A stretch of DNA of 64,000 nucleotides from Lumbricus rubellus (taxonomy: Eukaryota; Annelida; Clitellata; Crassiclitellata; Lumbricidae). The position numbers and the translations under genes were made by a program. The notes below the pieces were generated by a model that saw only the letters and a program-made list of their open reading frames with translations, was not told the origin of the DNA and searched no databases. Positions 35,901-51,270 of this stretch are shown piece by piece (positions within the stretch are counted from its first letter, which is position 1; the number at the start of each line of letters is the position of its first letter). Location of the stretch: positions 27,886,286 through 27,950,285 of the forward strand of contig OX243814.1 in NCBI GenBank assembly GCA_945859605.1, read 5' to 3'.

Positions 35901-38900
35901 ACGTCTTTTTACGGTTTTCTTTCTTTTCCGTTTCTTCCTGTGTTATTTGGTCGGAGTGTTCCTGTTTCTCTGGTGGTCATTCTGTGTGTTTCCATATTTT
36001 TTCTTTATTTATTTGTTCATAATCCCATCTTTCTTTGCTCTCGTTATCCATTGCCTCTACTCATTTTTGTGTTTCTTTCTTTGTCCTGTAAAAAAACTCA
36101 ACAGAACTTGGTCCATTGTATTGAAGCAGAATTGTTCTACATTACCTACCAGTATGTATGTATGTATACCAGGTTCTTACAAGGCACTGTACAAGTTCTC
36201 TGTTAATGATACAATGGAACAGGTGTCGTACTTATATCCACATTATGTTGATTGGTGTTTGGTTGTAGGAACATATCTCCTGAGTTGAATGAGAATATTC
36301 ACAGTCTGACAAACAATGCGGCCATCTTGATGAACACGAAAAAACCGGCGATGTCTGGCGTTGGTGCAATTCCCGGAATTGTTCCGAGAGGAGGAATATC
36401 TGCCACACTTCCAGGACTCCAAGGCACGATGGGCAACCCTGTGAGTAATTTGCAAGGGACAGTTCTCTGACTATGTCTATTGGGTCGACTAACTTGATAT
36501 TAATTGCTTTATCAATTAGTCGTGATGTAGTATGTAAATTTTTTAAGGACTTTTGAATGGTAATGAAGCAATTTGTTGGATGCTGCTGATTCGATTATAG
36601 GGTGAAACGGACTAAAACCCTGATACGCAATTAAAGGGTTGCAGATTGCTTTCTATGTATGACTTTTTATCTGACTCCCGTGTGTAACATGTCTGCATTT
36701 TGCATGGCAGTTGATGTGGAAAGAAGTGCTATAGATGTTAGTTTTACAATTGAACTTAGTAATTAAGTTTTACAATTGAACTTAGTAATTAATTGTCATC
36801 TTCTGTAGATTGACTGTGTACATTGATCAAATTGCGATATGTGCTGATACGATATTAGACAACTAACTAACTAATACATGGTTGTTTTTACCCAGATGGA
36901 TCCACTTGCCAGTGCAGTTGCGATGGCAGCTGCCAATCCGGGTGTCAATGTCAGTGCAATGAATTCACAGTATCCAGCCGGTCTGTCAGGTCTTGGTGGA
37001 CCACCTGGCTCGCCAGCGAAGAACTTCAGCCAGCTGGGTCAGAGTCTTGGGACTGTCGCTCAGGCACAGAACGCTGGCTACAGCTCGATGCAGGCTCTAA
37101 CCTCTCAGCTCCAAGGTAATTTAGCAAGTCATTATTATTTGTTGAAGACATAGTTCACAAAACATTTTCTGGTTAATTAACTTTTCCATGAAAGGTGTTA
37201 ATTTTCTAATCTTTTACGTTGCTACATATACGATGAGGTCTTGTTTTGTTTACTCTATTTCTTTGTAAAAATTATAATGTACATGTAATTTCAGTTATCT
37301 TAAATGTAAGTTGTTTCTGAGGTCTTAGTCAGTTTTTATCCAGTCCAGCAGCAAAACGATTTTCGACGAAGCTATCATAAAATGGAAATCATGTTTCTTG
37401 GAAAAACAGCAATTACATTGTGCAATGTCTTATGAGCCTCTTATAAGACTCTGGAAGATAAGGCCACAAGGGATGGAGATACTATTTAGGCATTCCCTCA
37501 AAACAAGGTATCCAGAAGGGAAAGGAAAGAAGTGGTTTGCCACAGACTCTGTCCTCTCCAAAGGAAAATGTTTTAAATATATAGCATGTGGAGATTAGTT
37601 TAATGTGAATGTCTCTGACTTACTAGTGTGTACTCTGAAAGCAGGGCAGCAAAGTCTAAGGTGCTTAGAAGTGGCTAGTTTATTCACTGAGTTCTGGAGT
37701 TAACACCAATTCGGCAGGAGTTGCATTAAACGTGATTAAGATGCCCTGGTTGACCCCCAGCATATACTGGTCTTACTGTTTTCGTCTGTGTTACAGGTCT
37801 CAATCTGCAGTCGGCACTGAGTAGCAGTCTAGTGGCAAGTCTTGGCAGTGGCATTGGGACTGGTCTTGGTACTGGCTTTGGACCTGGCCTTGGTACCAGT
37901 GGGTTAGCCATGGTCAATCGTGGGGCGCCGAGTCTGAGCGCGCTCAGCACACAGGTAGCACTAAGTCAGCAGCAGCAGCAACAACAACAACAACAACAAG
38001 GACTTGGTCGGCCAGGTGAGTCCACAAATAACTTCAAGAAACTCGTGTTTCGATTTCGGTCATTAAAATTGCAAGCCAGGAGCACTGATATAAGGCCAGT
38101 TTCTGATAATTTAAAGTTAGGACACAAATTCTTGAATAGCTTCAATGTCTATCTTGATAATATTGAGAGTTATGAGGTAGCTCTTGTATTTATGCTGGAT
38201 GTGATTGAAACTGCAATTTGCTGATAAAGCATGTAAAAGCATCTATAGGTTATACTTACACTGTTTACTTGTATTCTTAATAAAAGATTGAAATCATAGG
38301 TAGAACAGATACTATTTGATGTTTTTAATGCCTATAGATAGTATAATTTTATTGTTTGGATGTGTGTATAACAGTGTATGGTATGTAACATGTATATAAT
38401 TCAATGTGTGTAGTGCCTCAGACTAGTGACCTTGCAACGATGTTTCCCAACCAGACTCCCACTCAACAGTTCACAAAGGAGGTGGAAGATGAGGCGAACT
38501 CCTATTTTCAGCGCATATACAACAATGCCCCAAATGCTGCTCTTCCTCCAATGAGCGTGGAGCAGGCTCTCGAGCTGCTGAAAAGTTTCCGAGATTCACC
38601 AAGTGATAGAGAAAAGGTCTGTATTTGCCGCTGAAAGTTTATCAAATTTGTTGATAGTTCATATAATTTGTTGGTTGTCAAGTTAACAGGTGTTTTGCTT
38701 GACCATTGATATTTGTTATGTTTTTTCACTTTTGTTTCTATTATTTCAAGCACGTACATTTTGTGTGTTGTATGTGCACTTGTTATAGCGCCCCTTCAAG
38801 CTCTCTCTCTCTACTCAGAGGCGCTTCCGAATGCAGAGCGGACACTGCATCGGAGTTTCATGCCGAAGCGCTGAGCAATTGTGAGTGAAGGACTTGCCCA

Positions 38901-41900
38901 AGGTTCTTACACGGCGAGGTGGATTCGAACCTCGAACCTTCTGGCTCCAAGGCAATGACGCCACCACTACACCACCGCGTCCCACAATTGTACTTATAAC
39001 AATTAAATTAAATGTTTGTGGTTGTTTTTTGTTGTTGTGAATAGGAAGTTTTTCAGTGCATGCTGCGTAATCTGTTTGAGGAGTACCGCTTCTTCTCACA
39101 GTATCCTGACAAAGAATTGCAGACGACAGCTGTTCTATTTGGAGGCATCATAGAGCAGGGACTTGTGACGTAAGTTTGTTACATTCGGTTTGACGCCTCA
39201 TAGAATCATCATACTATACTGTTTGTCGTGCTGGACTGTCATTCGATAAGTTAGCTGTTGAAATCTCTGCCCAGTCTGAATATTTGTATTGAGAATTCCG
39301 TTTCCACAGGATTTCCACTAAAATTGATCATTAGTCAACGCAATGTTTTCAGCTCTGCAAATTATTCAGCGGGTGATGTTTAATATATTCGAGAAGTTCA
39401 TACATATGTTGTCTTTCATTAACCCTTTAATACCGAGATGGTAGTAAATGGTATGGGAAATTCTATACCCTCCGGCATTAAAGGGTTAAGTGGCATTCTT
39501 AGAAGTTTATGTGAACAGCCACAACTTCTTGTACACAGAATGCAGCACCTGCTCCCTGTCCAGAGTTGTATTTAGATAAACTGTTAAAGTTATGGAAGGT
39601 GAAATTAGGCTCATTGTCAGTTGAAATGAATTATCGTGAAATTGCCACCGTTTTTCTGTCTAGCTATATGGCTTTGGGGATGGCTTTGCGATCTGTTCTG
39701 GAGGCGCTGAGGAAACCACAAGGGAGCAAGATGTTTCTATTTGGTCTAACGGCCCTGGATCGCTTCAAAACAAGGTAAGTTTTAAGTGTGCTCTGAACTA
39801 TATCTGGTCTATGAAATTCAATAGGCAGATTTTTAATTTACCAATTATGAGAGAATACCTTGGCAAACGTGTTAGTTAATATAAATAGCATCATATAATC
39901 TATGAGCAGGTAAGAATTACACCATTTCATATTTTCTTGTGGGCAACATGAAAGATTTAATAAGAAATCAGACTCACAGCATTTGTGCATAAATTTGAAG
40001 AACTGTTTTGTTTACTTTGGTGGATTATATATTGGTGAGCGTGCTCTGCGGTCAATTGAGAGGTCAGGGTTTCGAATCCATAGACAAAATAATTGTTTTA
40101 AGATTTCTGCCTTACATTTCCTATCCAACATAGCTATAATGAGTACACTCACTGTACATTGTCGGTGGGAAGATGAGTGGGCAAGGGAGAGGACTGACTA
40201 CCTAACCTCATATGCCAAGGCTAAGAAAATGAAGTTGCCAACACTTCATGCTCATGGCTGCGTCTCCAGCTGGCTCTAGGGAATGCAGTTTCTTTTTCCT
40301 CTTTGTTAACTCTGATATGCTTTTGCTTTATATCGGTCTGACATTTGAGGGATGGCTTAAGTTTGCTGAACTGCTAAATGGCACTTCAAAACAATTACAG
40401 CAACTCTTGAGGGCTGTTGTCGTTATTATTAATATTTTAAAAATTATTTTTATTATTTACTAATTTCCTAGAATGAGTAAATTCATCTTGTGTTGCATTT
40501 TATGGACCAGTTTGGACAGGGTTCATTTCTTGATTGAAATTAAATTGCAAGACCGCAGCATGACCCCAGTTTTATCTCCGGTCTAATCTTTGATCTGTTT
40601 TCATAAAATAAATACTGTGTCCATGAGTTTCTCCATTTAAAGTGTGGGTTTTGAATTATCCACAGAGATCTAGTTTTCAAGTGACCGTGGAATTGTGGTA
40701 TTCCTAATGCAAATACCTAAGTATACATGTAGAATTGCAATATTCTTTAATTTTTTGTATAAATTTGTACTATTGAATTGTTTTGAAATTAATGTTTTTG
40801 ATATATTTGTTACAAATGATTATAAAATTATGCATTGCTTTAGACTTGCTTCCTAAATGTGGATGCAATATATTTCTCATTTTTGGGGTGGACTTCCAAA
40901 GCTCCTAATTGAATAAACCAAAGACCTCATATAATTCATACATTTAGTGAATGAGCCATATTCACTAAAAGTGTAGTCTTTGTTTTACTCTTCTAGATAT
41001 GTGGTCTTTGTTTTACTCTTCTTGATATGTGGTCTTTGGTTTACTCTTTTGGAATATGTAGTCTTTTATGCATTGGGCATGCATATTGAATGTCAAATTG
41101 TGCCTAATGGTTTAATTGGACTTATCCATAGCAGGTGCTCTTCATGTTTAAACTGTAAGGTATTTCACTTACTCAGAGTTTAATTTAACACCAGTTTGGG
41201 ACATTTGAATATTTTTATTTGCTTTGTACTGTTTGAAAACAGAAGGATTCCCTCAAATCTGAGTTGATTATCACCTTCCACTAATGTTTCTGAATGAAAT
41301 TGCTTGATCATTGCCTTTAGAAGTCTTGTACTTCCTCTAAAATCCTAAAGTTTCAGTGTTATTGTGTTCTTTTGAGAATTCAGGTCTACAGCAAGCTCTG
41401 ATAGATTGCATCAGTTGTAATGGACTAATTTGACAGGTGTAACATATTATAATGGAAACTGGTGACATCAGCTGTTTGTTTTGAAACCCACAGTGCAGTG
41501 TAACATTTCTCTCTATATATATCTATAACAATTGTGAGTAATACATAGCAATCCAATATTCTGTAAGCAAAACTTTCCGAATGACCAGGCAGGCATTCTT
41601 ACTAAGTTGTTACTTTGATTGTCAGCTCTAGTGCATAATAGCATGGGCTCTTGTGCATGGTACAGTTGGTACACCCTTCCAGATTATGTGCCATTTTGCT
41701 TTACAAAACGTGAAGTGTTGTACCCCAACAGCTATTGACTTAATTCACCTTATTTGCTGATGCTCCATACAAAACTAGTTCGGTGCCAAATATTGACTGT
41801 TTGGATTGTCACTTTTATGTGCCGCCTGGTTTACACGATGCGTATTTTAAAGTTATGTCTCCATAATGACTTTATGTTGACACATCCACACTGTATGAGG

Positions 41901-44900
41901 ATTGTAGACTTGATAGCTGACACTGGCCGTAACCCAGGAATTTTATTTATAAATGTGGTGGTGACCAGGGCTATTTTAGGGTCATTGTAGGCCCTATACA
42001 CTCTTGCATTTCTACACCGTTAATGGCCATGTATGCATTCAAGCTAACCCCATATTTTCACATTCACGTTCTTTATTGACATTACGGGTGTTTTTAAAAT
42101 CATTATTCACGAACATGCTCGGTTTTTATTTTAAATCTTGGTCTACTTTTTGTTATGTTGATTATGGCTGAAAGTCGGTATGTGAAAGTTAAACTGTTTA
42201 ACTCTTTCCCGCCGGATCGGGTCGCGGGTGACCCGATAAACCCAATAGGTATCAGAACAATTCAGGCGGGAATGAGTTAAGTATAATTACAAGAACAGTT
42301 ATATTAGAACTTGTAATTTCCTTTTTCTTTGTTGCATCAAATTTAATTACTGAACATATAATTTTAAATATCTCACTTTTAGACTTGTTTAAACCCGTGA
42401 AAGGTTCATTGTCCCTGGGCACAGTGCTTACAATGCCTAATGGATTATACGGCCATATCAGTGACATGTGTATATATAACTGAAAAGCAGTTGTGTGATT
42501 CTGATGTCATCAAAATTTTGCTCTGGCATTTGAATTTTATTTATTTAAATGCCCTCTGGGTTCATGTATCTTGCTGGTTAACTGAATTGGTTTTTTCTGT
42601 CTTAGTTTCTGGTTGTATATCAGAATTTTTTTATATTTTAGACTGCGGGAATATCCTCAGTACTGTCAGTTTTTGGTATCCATTCCGCATTTTGCTGACT
42701 TCCCACCAATTCTCAAAGAGGTAAATAATTATTTCTTTGATCGTTATGATCAGTAATTTGGATAGAACTGCTTCAGGATAACGGTACCAGAGTTGCATTC
42801 CATGCTAGACTAAGCAACAGTAAATTTAATAAGAACAAAAAGTTATTTGATATCTATAATTAATTCAACAGTGCTCAAGTTATTAGTTGCGCATTCACTG
42901 CATTTTGCTTTATGACGTTACTTCTAATAATAACGATTTATAGTCTCGCTGTTTCTGAGCGATTGTAAATGTAATAAGAGTAAAAAGTTATTTGATACCA
43001 ATAATTAATTAAACAGCATGCTCGAGTTTGTTTGTTTGTATGTGCACTTGTTATAGCGCCCCCTTCAAGCTATTTCTACTCAGAGGCGCTCCCGAATGCA
43101 GAGTGGACACTGCATCGGAGTTTCACGCCAAAGCGCTGAGCAATTGTGAGTGAAGGACTTGCCCAAGGTCCTTACGTGGCAAGGTGGATTCGAAACAAGT
43201 TACTAGTTGCACATAAATTGCAATGCATTGTGTTTTACGAAATGTCTTCTAACAATAGCGACTATATTCCGCTGTTTGCATTCATCTGATGCTCTGTGAT
43301 TGTTCAAGTACATTGAATACGGGGCTCGGTCAATGGATCCGCCACACGCGTCGGTGGCTGCTGCCGTTGTCATTTCCTCAGCCGTCTCCGTACAGAACGC
43401 GATCACTCCAGCGGCACCTCCTGCCGCTGCCACGGCTGCTCCCGGAGCAGCGGTGCCAGCGACTCAGGCCGCCACTCAGTCTGCACATGGAATCATCTCA
43501 CGTCCAACTACATCTGCTGCTCCATCACGGGTAAGCTTGGAGCTGCTTAGAGGGAGAAGGAAAGTTTTGATTAGAGTGTTTTTGCTGGATGGGAATCGTG
43601 AACTGTTATTCTGTGTTTATGTTTAGTTTTTATATTTGTTTTCTTGCCCTCAAATGCAATTTGAAATACTAAATTATGCTTTTTATTTAATGTGACATTT
43701 TTTGAATTTTTTAATGCTAGTTAATGTGATGATTCGTATGTTTGTAAGGTATTTATGGTGTAATTGTATGTACCAATACACACGCACACAAGCTTATATG
43801 TTGATCGTGTTATGTTGTAAATCTTTATTTAGACATTTTGGGGAACCCTTGAAGGGTCTTTGTAAGTGAAGTTATTACGCTTAATCTTGAACTAAAACTT
43901 CCTGTACAATTTGTTCTAGCATCTGAGGTCAAAATGGCATCGGTGCAGCTTCTGTCTTCATTCATTCATTCATTCATTCATTCTGAAAACTTGTATAGCG
44001 CCCCTTCAAGAAATCTACTCAGAGGCGCTCCCAGCCAAGCCACTCGATTGTCTGATATGCTGACAATGACTAACGATATAATTTGTCTATATTACAGACT
44101 TCAATTGCATCAGCCACAAACATCGACACTCTTCTGGCAAACAAAGAAGGAATCGATGGTATTGTTGTTCCACCAGAAGTCCTGCAAGACAAAGTCTTCT
44201 TCATCTTCAACAATCTTTCGCAGTCAAACATGGATCAGAAAGTAAGTACCGATGTTAACTCATGGGTGGTACAGTGGTGTATCTTTTGAAAATATGTGTT
44301 TCTTAAACTTACATATATTTGATGATCTCTCTTTGCCACGGTTCTGTCAGTGGTTGAGCGACTGTAAGTTTTAATTCGATTGCACCTTTGAAGTATTAAT
44401 GTCTCTAAAAGGCAATATTTACACAGATGTGTGTTTTAGCTTACTTACGAACTTGAAAATTAAATCACATCTTTGAAATGTGTTTATTTATGTTTTATTT
44501 ATTTGTGTGCTTATTAGTTTTAAATAAATTATTGTCTCATGCTATCTGAAAGTAATGTAATACAGAACGTTTGTATCTTTTAACCCTTTACCCATTCACT
44601 TTTCCCGTTAAGCCCGTGTTTTCAGCGGATATTCTTGGGGCAAACGGGTAAAGGGTTAAAAGAGCTTCTCATAGTTACCGTGCATGGAAAGTAACTATTA
44701 GTTAGCTGGCAGAGCCATGAAAATCCACAGAATGATATCGTTTGTTTATTTCATTCAGCGTTAGCGTTGATAAATTTTAACCCTTTTTATGTTTTTCAGG
44801 CTGCAGAATTGAGAGAAGCGGTAGGAGATGAGTTTCTACCATGGGTCGCTCAGTATCTTGTCATGAAGCGAGCGAGTATTGAGCACAACTTTCACGTTCT

Positions 44901-47900
44901 CTACGGCATGTTCATCGACCAGCTGAAAAAGACGGAATTCCTGAAATTGGTCATCAGAGAAACCTACAGAAACATCAAGGTTGGATCCTGGGGATTCACT
45001 GTACTTTAATGAATACGTTTCTTTCAGAATTGCATGCTTAGTTTTGTTATTTTATGTATGTGCTCTTCTTATCGCACTCCTTCCAGATATCTACTTAGAA
45101 GCGCTCCCGACTACAGCGTGCACACTGAATCGGAGTTTCACGCCGAAGCGCATGAGCATTTGCGAGTGAAGGGCTCAAGGTCCCTATCAGGCAGCTTGAG
45201 GTGGATTCGAACCTGCAACCCTTCGGTTGCAAGGCAACGAACATGCCCACTACAACACCGCGCCCCACTTAACAACAACTATTGAAGAATGAAAATCTAA
45301 AATAGTTTTTGCATTATGGATTCCTTTTATACGAAGCATGTAATAGAAATCCATTACAGACATATTTGTGTATTATTATTTTCTTGTTTTATAATTCACA
45401 ATGCTGGTGTTAATTTTTTTATTAATCACATGGCTGATTTGAGTGATTGTATAGCCGAGCAAGACTGACCATTTTTTCAATTTGTGTTGTCTGTCATCTG
45501 TTCAGGTCTTACTACGAAGTGACAAAGTGGCAGCAAACTTTTCCGACCGAACCCTTCTGAAGAACTTGGGTCACTGGCTGGGAATGCTGACTCTGGCTAA
45601 AAACAAGCCAGTCCTGTACATTGACATTGATTTGAAATCTCTGCTGTACGAAGCGTATCACATGGGATCACCGGAACTACTTTATGTCGTCCCATTTGTC
45701 GCGAAGATTATCGAGTCCGCACAGAGAAGTCGAGTAAGATAATTTTGAGTTTGTATGTAAATATAAATTTTTTAAAATATTTATTAATTATATAGTAGCT
45801 TGCATCTAATAACTTTTGTTGATTCATACTNNNNNNNNNNNNNNNNNNNNNNNNNNNNNNNNNNNNNNNNNNNNNNNNNNNNNNNNNNNNNNNNNNNNNN
45901 NNNNNNNNNNNNNNNNNNNNNNNNNNNNNNNNNNNNNNNNNNNNNNNNNNNNNNNNNNNNNNNNNNNNNNNNNNNNNNNNNNNNNNNNNNNNNNNNNNNN
46001 NNNNNNNNNNNNNNNNNNNNNNNNNNNNNNACTGTGATAATGAGTGATTATAGCTTTTGTTTGTATGTACACTTGTTATAGCGCCCTTTCAAGCTCTCTC
46101 TACTCAGAGGCGCTCCCGAATGCAGAGCGGACACTACATCTGAGTTTCACACCAAAGCGCTGAGCAATTATGAGTGAAGGACTTGCCCAAGGTCCTTATG
46201 CGGCGAGGTGGATTCGAACCTCGAACCTTCCGGCTCCAAGGCAACGACGCCACCACTACACCACCGCGCCCCGCACATTAGCAGCCCAATAACTTGAAAA
46301 ACTTGCATTACATTGCATTATTTTGTTGTTTCCATGGCACTTCATGATTGAGTTTCAAATTTAAGATTAGCTTTCTCTGTTCAGCAGCTGTTCTGACCAA
46401 AAGACTTCAGGTTTTTACTTATCCTATTGAATACTGCTCCTCATCAATGGAATCAATGACCACCTGCTTCTTGTGGGACCCTTCTTCAGTCTCTTATCTC
46501 ACATTGCGGACAGTTGAAGACTTATCAGCTGCATGCACTTTCGAAATGAAATCATTAAATAGTGCTATATATGATATTAATGATAATAATGCATTTACAT
46601 GGCTTCACAACAATTAATCAAGTTCACATGGCTTGTGATTGTTTTCCTTTCTCTTGAGATATCTTTGCACCTAACATTTATAGTTCAGAATTCTTGTTGT
46701 AAAATCAAGCGGCTTTATCATTTTTTCGAATGTTCAGCTTTTTCAACTTTTTATGTGTAAATAAATTTTTCCATGCCGTTTTTTATTGCATTTTGACAAT
46801 GACCATCATGGTTCTGTTTATTCAGACGGCTTGAGTTTTTACATTTATAAGAAAATGTATGCATTTGGTGTTTTTGTTTTGCGTAGGTCTTCAAGCCACC
46901 GAACCCATGGACGATGGCAATTATGAACGTCCTTGGTGAGCTTCACATGGAACATGATCTCAGACTGAATTTGAAATTTGAGATTGAGGTTCTCTGCAAA
47001 AATCTCTCCCTTGATGTCAACGTAAGTAACGAATTTCCTGGTGTTATTTATTATCATTGAGTTGATTTGCCACAGGTTTGCGTTCTTTCATTTTAAGTAT
47101 GCGTGTTGAAGGCATTTGCTGATTTTTATAATGATATTATGGTACCAGTTCTTTTTTTTTTGAAGAAAAAATCTCTTTTGTTTAACATCAATTAATCTTG
47201 TCAATCAATGAAATGATTTCGTTTATTCCATTTGTTACATAATCTGCATGAGCAACATTCTCAACTGGATATTTGTTTTGCGATTTATTGTTGGACATAT
47301 ACTGGATTTAAACCCTGTATTAAAAAATAAAATTTTACAATTCCACTGATGGAATATGTTGATTTCTCTTCTGGAGACATGATAAATTGTTATCTTTGAA
47401 ATTATTTCACAGAAGGGCTTGCAGATTATTCATTCATATGTGGTGTAGTGCACTAGAAGGGATGTTAGAGATTTATTTTGAACTTTTTCTATAAATTTAT
47501 AATGTTTGTAATGTCGCAGGACTTGGTGCCAGGGAACTATCTGAAAGACTTGCAACGGCTGACCAAATTGGAGCACCAGCTGTCTCCTCCAAGCAGTAAA
47601 CCAAAGGATTCTTCTACACCCCAACCAGACGAACCGTTGCAGATCAACATGCCAACACCGACGACAACCATGATGACGCAGGTGATATCGAATCCAGCCG
47701 CCATATCCAACGCTGCCGCTGCCCTATCGACGGCCGCTCCTCTCCAGCCGCAGTACGGATACAATGAAATCAACCTCAACTTCTCCAACCTCTCAAATCA
47801 CATCATTATTAATGACCAGGTACTTGTTTCACCAGTTTTTTTATGTATACGGCATGGCCTTTTGCTGGTACATGTATATTGTGATATGGCTCAATTTGCC

Positions 47901-50900
47901 TATGCTCTTGCAATACCATGTATTCAGATTATGTGTATGTGAAGGCCTGTGAAACTTTTATTTCTCCATTTCTTTAGTGCCCCTTTCATCTTGCTACTCC
48001 GAGGCGCTTCCGACTACAGCGCGACCACTGCATTGGTTCAATTTTGATTCTATCCTCTAGAGTTTTGTTATTTTAAGCCTTGATGTAGAACAATCCAAAT
48101 TATCATGCCACTGCCTAGGCTTAGGTGAAGAGCAATTTTGTCTTGTTCAACTGGGTTATGCTGGGAGTGCTCCTGGGTAGACATAACTGAAGGGTGCTGT
48201 CTGAATTTGCTATAATAATGATTATAATAATAATGAGTTACAAGTACTTAAATGAAGGTTTTACTTATCTGTTGTAATCGGTTCATTATATATGTAAAGT
48301 TCTATGTATTTTGTTGTTAGTGGAGACTAATGTTGCAGTGAGAAAAAAATTGATATCTTTATGCTTAGAATAAACGAACATGTATAGTATAGCAATCTGA
48401 CTATTGGGTTCCTTATTTTAAATGCTATACTTGCATTGGTACTTGTTTAGGGAGCATGAAACTGTGTGAAAAAGTGAAAGCCGCCAAGGTGGTCCAGCCA
48501 GCCTAATTGTCTTCTTTGTTGTTTAACAATAGCTGTGTGCCTGTTAAAAAAACCCTGTTGCACAAAGACCTGCGTGAATGTATTTTTTAGATAACGTTGT
48601 TTCAAGCGCACCCGCAATTGAAGCAATGCGTGCGACCGGCAATTGAGAGAGCCGTACAAGAGATGATGGTTCCAGCCGTTGAACGTGCCATCAAGATTGC
48701 TCTGACCACATCAGAGCAAATAGTCAAAAAGGTTCGTCTGTCGCTGTGTTGTATGGCACTAGAGAAGTTACATTTAAGACAAGAAACACAATTATATCTG
48801 TAGCATATATAGCCAGATTTTATGTAATAAAGAATTGTAGTTCTAAGTTCTACCATGCTTATGTGCCATGCATCAAAATTGTCCTTTGGCATTAGAATTT
48901 TATTTATTTAAAAGCCCTATGGGTTCAATTTATTTTTACAATGTCAATGTACAAGACTGGCTTGTACCAGCTGAGTGTGTGAATGAAGCTGGGTCATGCA
49001 TTGTAGAACAATAAGAACTTTGCTGTTACTTTTGGTGCTGCTGCTAACTTAGAACCTTTTAATTTTGATTTTAGACATATTTGTTACAGCTTAATTACGT
49101 ATCGCTTCCCTTCCTGTTCCAGTGTATTGTAAATCATCTCTGTGTATAGCAGAGACTTTATGCTTTAACAACTACAGTATCAATTACGACCATAGGTGCA
49201 ATCACGTCCTAAAAGTTGGGGGGCCATAATAATAAAGTTAGGGGACCACTCAAAAGTTGGGGGACACGTCCCGTGGGTCCCATAGGGTGGTTGCGCCTAT
49301 GATTACGACTGCTTGATATATGTTGTGTTATTTACTTGTGCTGTAGGACTTTGCTCTCGACCCAGATGAGAACCACTTGAGAACCGCAGCTCACAATCTG
49401 GCACGATTCATGACGGCAGGAATGGCGCTCATCATGTGTCATGAGCCTGTTCATGTCAGCATATGTACGCAACTTAAGACATTTTTCCTCACAGCTCTGA
49501 GGGTATGTTCAGCTTTTTCAGAACCTCGTATACTGCTGTGAATGTTCGTTTCTTTAAAGTATTACGGCTTATTATTTATTATTGATATTACCGATGTTGT
49601 CAACATTATCAGCGTCGTTTTGACATTTCATATTGACTTGTGCTAGTGATGATTAGGAGTTTTAAAAGGAGGTGACTGACTATTGATTATAATGTCACCT
49701 GGTCACCTGGTGCCGTCAGCTCTTGGAGCTCTGGCGACAGTCACGATGTATCCTCTCCAGTGTTTCCTCTCTCTCGTCACCTCTCTTAGCGCCTCCAAGC
49801 TCATACCAGACTTCTCGATTATAATGTACAATAATAAAAAATTTGATTCAACTGAGACTGCATTTACAGAAAATAGTTCCCATTCGAATGCTTAATATTT
49901 AGTATTGAATTTAAATCAATAAAATAATGTTGATGAGTTTTTAAAATTAAATTCGTTGTTCTTAGGGTGCTTCGCAACAGCAGAAGGACATGATAGAGCA
50001 GGCGTCGTCTGTTGTGGCCGCTGACAACACAGAGCTGGCGACAGTTTTCCTGCAGAAGACTGCAGTGGAGAAAGCGCTACCAGAGATGGACAAAAGACTG
50101 AACCCTGTAAGTGTCTGTCATCTTGCTCACGTAGTTTCCCGTAATGAATGTAATGTAATTAGTAATTTCTATAGCGCCGCTCACAGCTGAGGCCATTCCC
50201 AGTGCAATAACCACTGCAGTTGGTAATGACCAACTTTGCAATTGTTTTCTCAGGTTTTCCTCTAGATTATGTTTGTTGCTAGGCTTTCTATTGGCAATGG
50301 AGTTCTTATTTGCTTGGACTATAGAATGTTGTCCTCTTGTGAAACGTCAGCTCTGTTATATGGTAATCAGTATATACCATTCGTTAATTTAAGTATTTAT
50401 AAAACTTTATATAGCACCTCTTTAGGGAAACTGCCCAGAGTTATAGCCCCAGTTACAGTAAAGGACTGTCTAATAATTTACGTGTATTCTTCTGATCATT
50501 ATGTAAGGTGAACTCGATATGCTCACTTGAGCTTTTTCTCCTTCCAGACTACTCTTTGAACAATCGAATTATTTTGTATGCAATGATGTGTAAAATTATG
50601 TATTGTGAAAAATAAAATGAACTTGAACTTGAAGATGCTCCTGACTCCAGCATGGCCGTAAAGTATATTTTTTACAATTTATTATTTTATTTATATATTA
50701 TGGGAATTCACATTTGCATTGAGTTGTTTCATGCACGCAACATCACACTGATTGGACACCGTGATATAAATATGTGACAGGACTACGAAGCCAGGAAGAT
50801 GGCTCGAAATGAAGGACGTCGCTATTACGACACTACGGTCTTGAAGTACCAGATGGATCGGATGCCGGAGGAGATTCGTCTGAAGCAGGGTGGATTTGGA

Positions 50901-51180
50901 TCCCACCAGCTGACCATCTACGACGAATTCGCCAGCAGCATTCCTGGATTCCTTCCGACAACTACGGTCGATGGGAATCTGCAGGCTTTGCCCTACATGA
51001 TGAAATCAACGCAGGTGAGGACTATAGTTGATTGCTGTGTCTGATTATTATTATTTACCTTTTATATAGCCCATCTTCAATTTAACCTACTCAGAAGCGC
51101 TCCCAGTTCAACAACGGCTAAATAAGGCAGTTTTAAGTGAGATAATATCCCCTGAGAAGGTGTCTTTCTGTCTCTCTCTG

Positions 51181-51270
<90 letters not shown>

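Larger units (their letters stand above)
39775..42641 (+). other. CNOT1 intron 21
   Basis: A GGTTTCGAATCC B-box-like scrap occurs at about 40068, a 31-bp tandem repeat at 40972-41066 and a foldback at 42198-42280. Otherwise nothing recognised. Confidence 0.4.

Noticed and set aside
37398..37598. 66-codon frame in CNOT1 intron 17 ([19 protein letters not shown])
   Set aside because: No family recognised, no splice phase that would add it to CNOT1, and exons 17 and 18 already join in phase; possibly a transposon scrap but unsupported.
40040..40085. tRNA or SINE head at GGTTTCGAATCC
   Set aside because: Only the B-box-like string is present; no A box, core or hairpin tail could be aligned.
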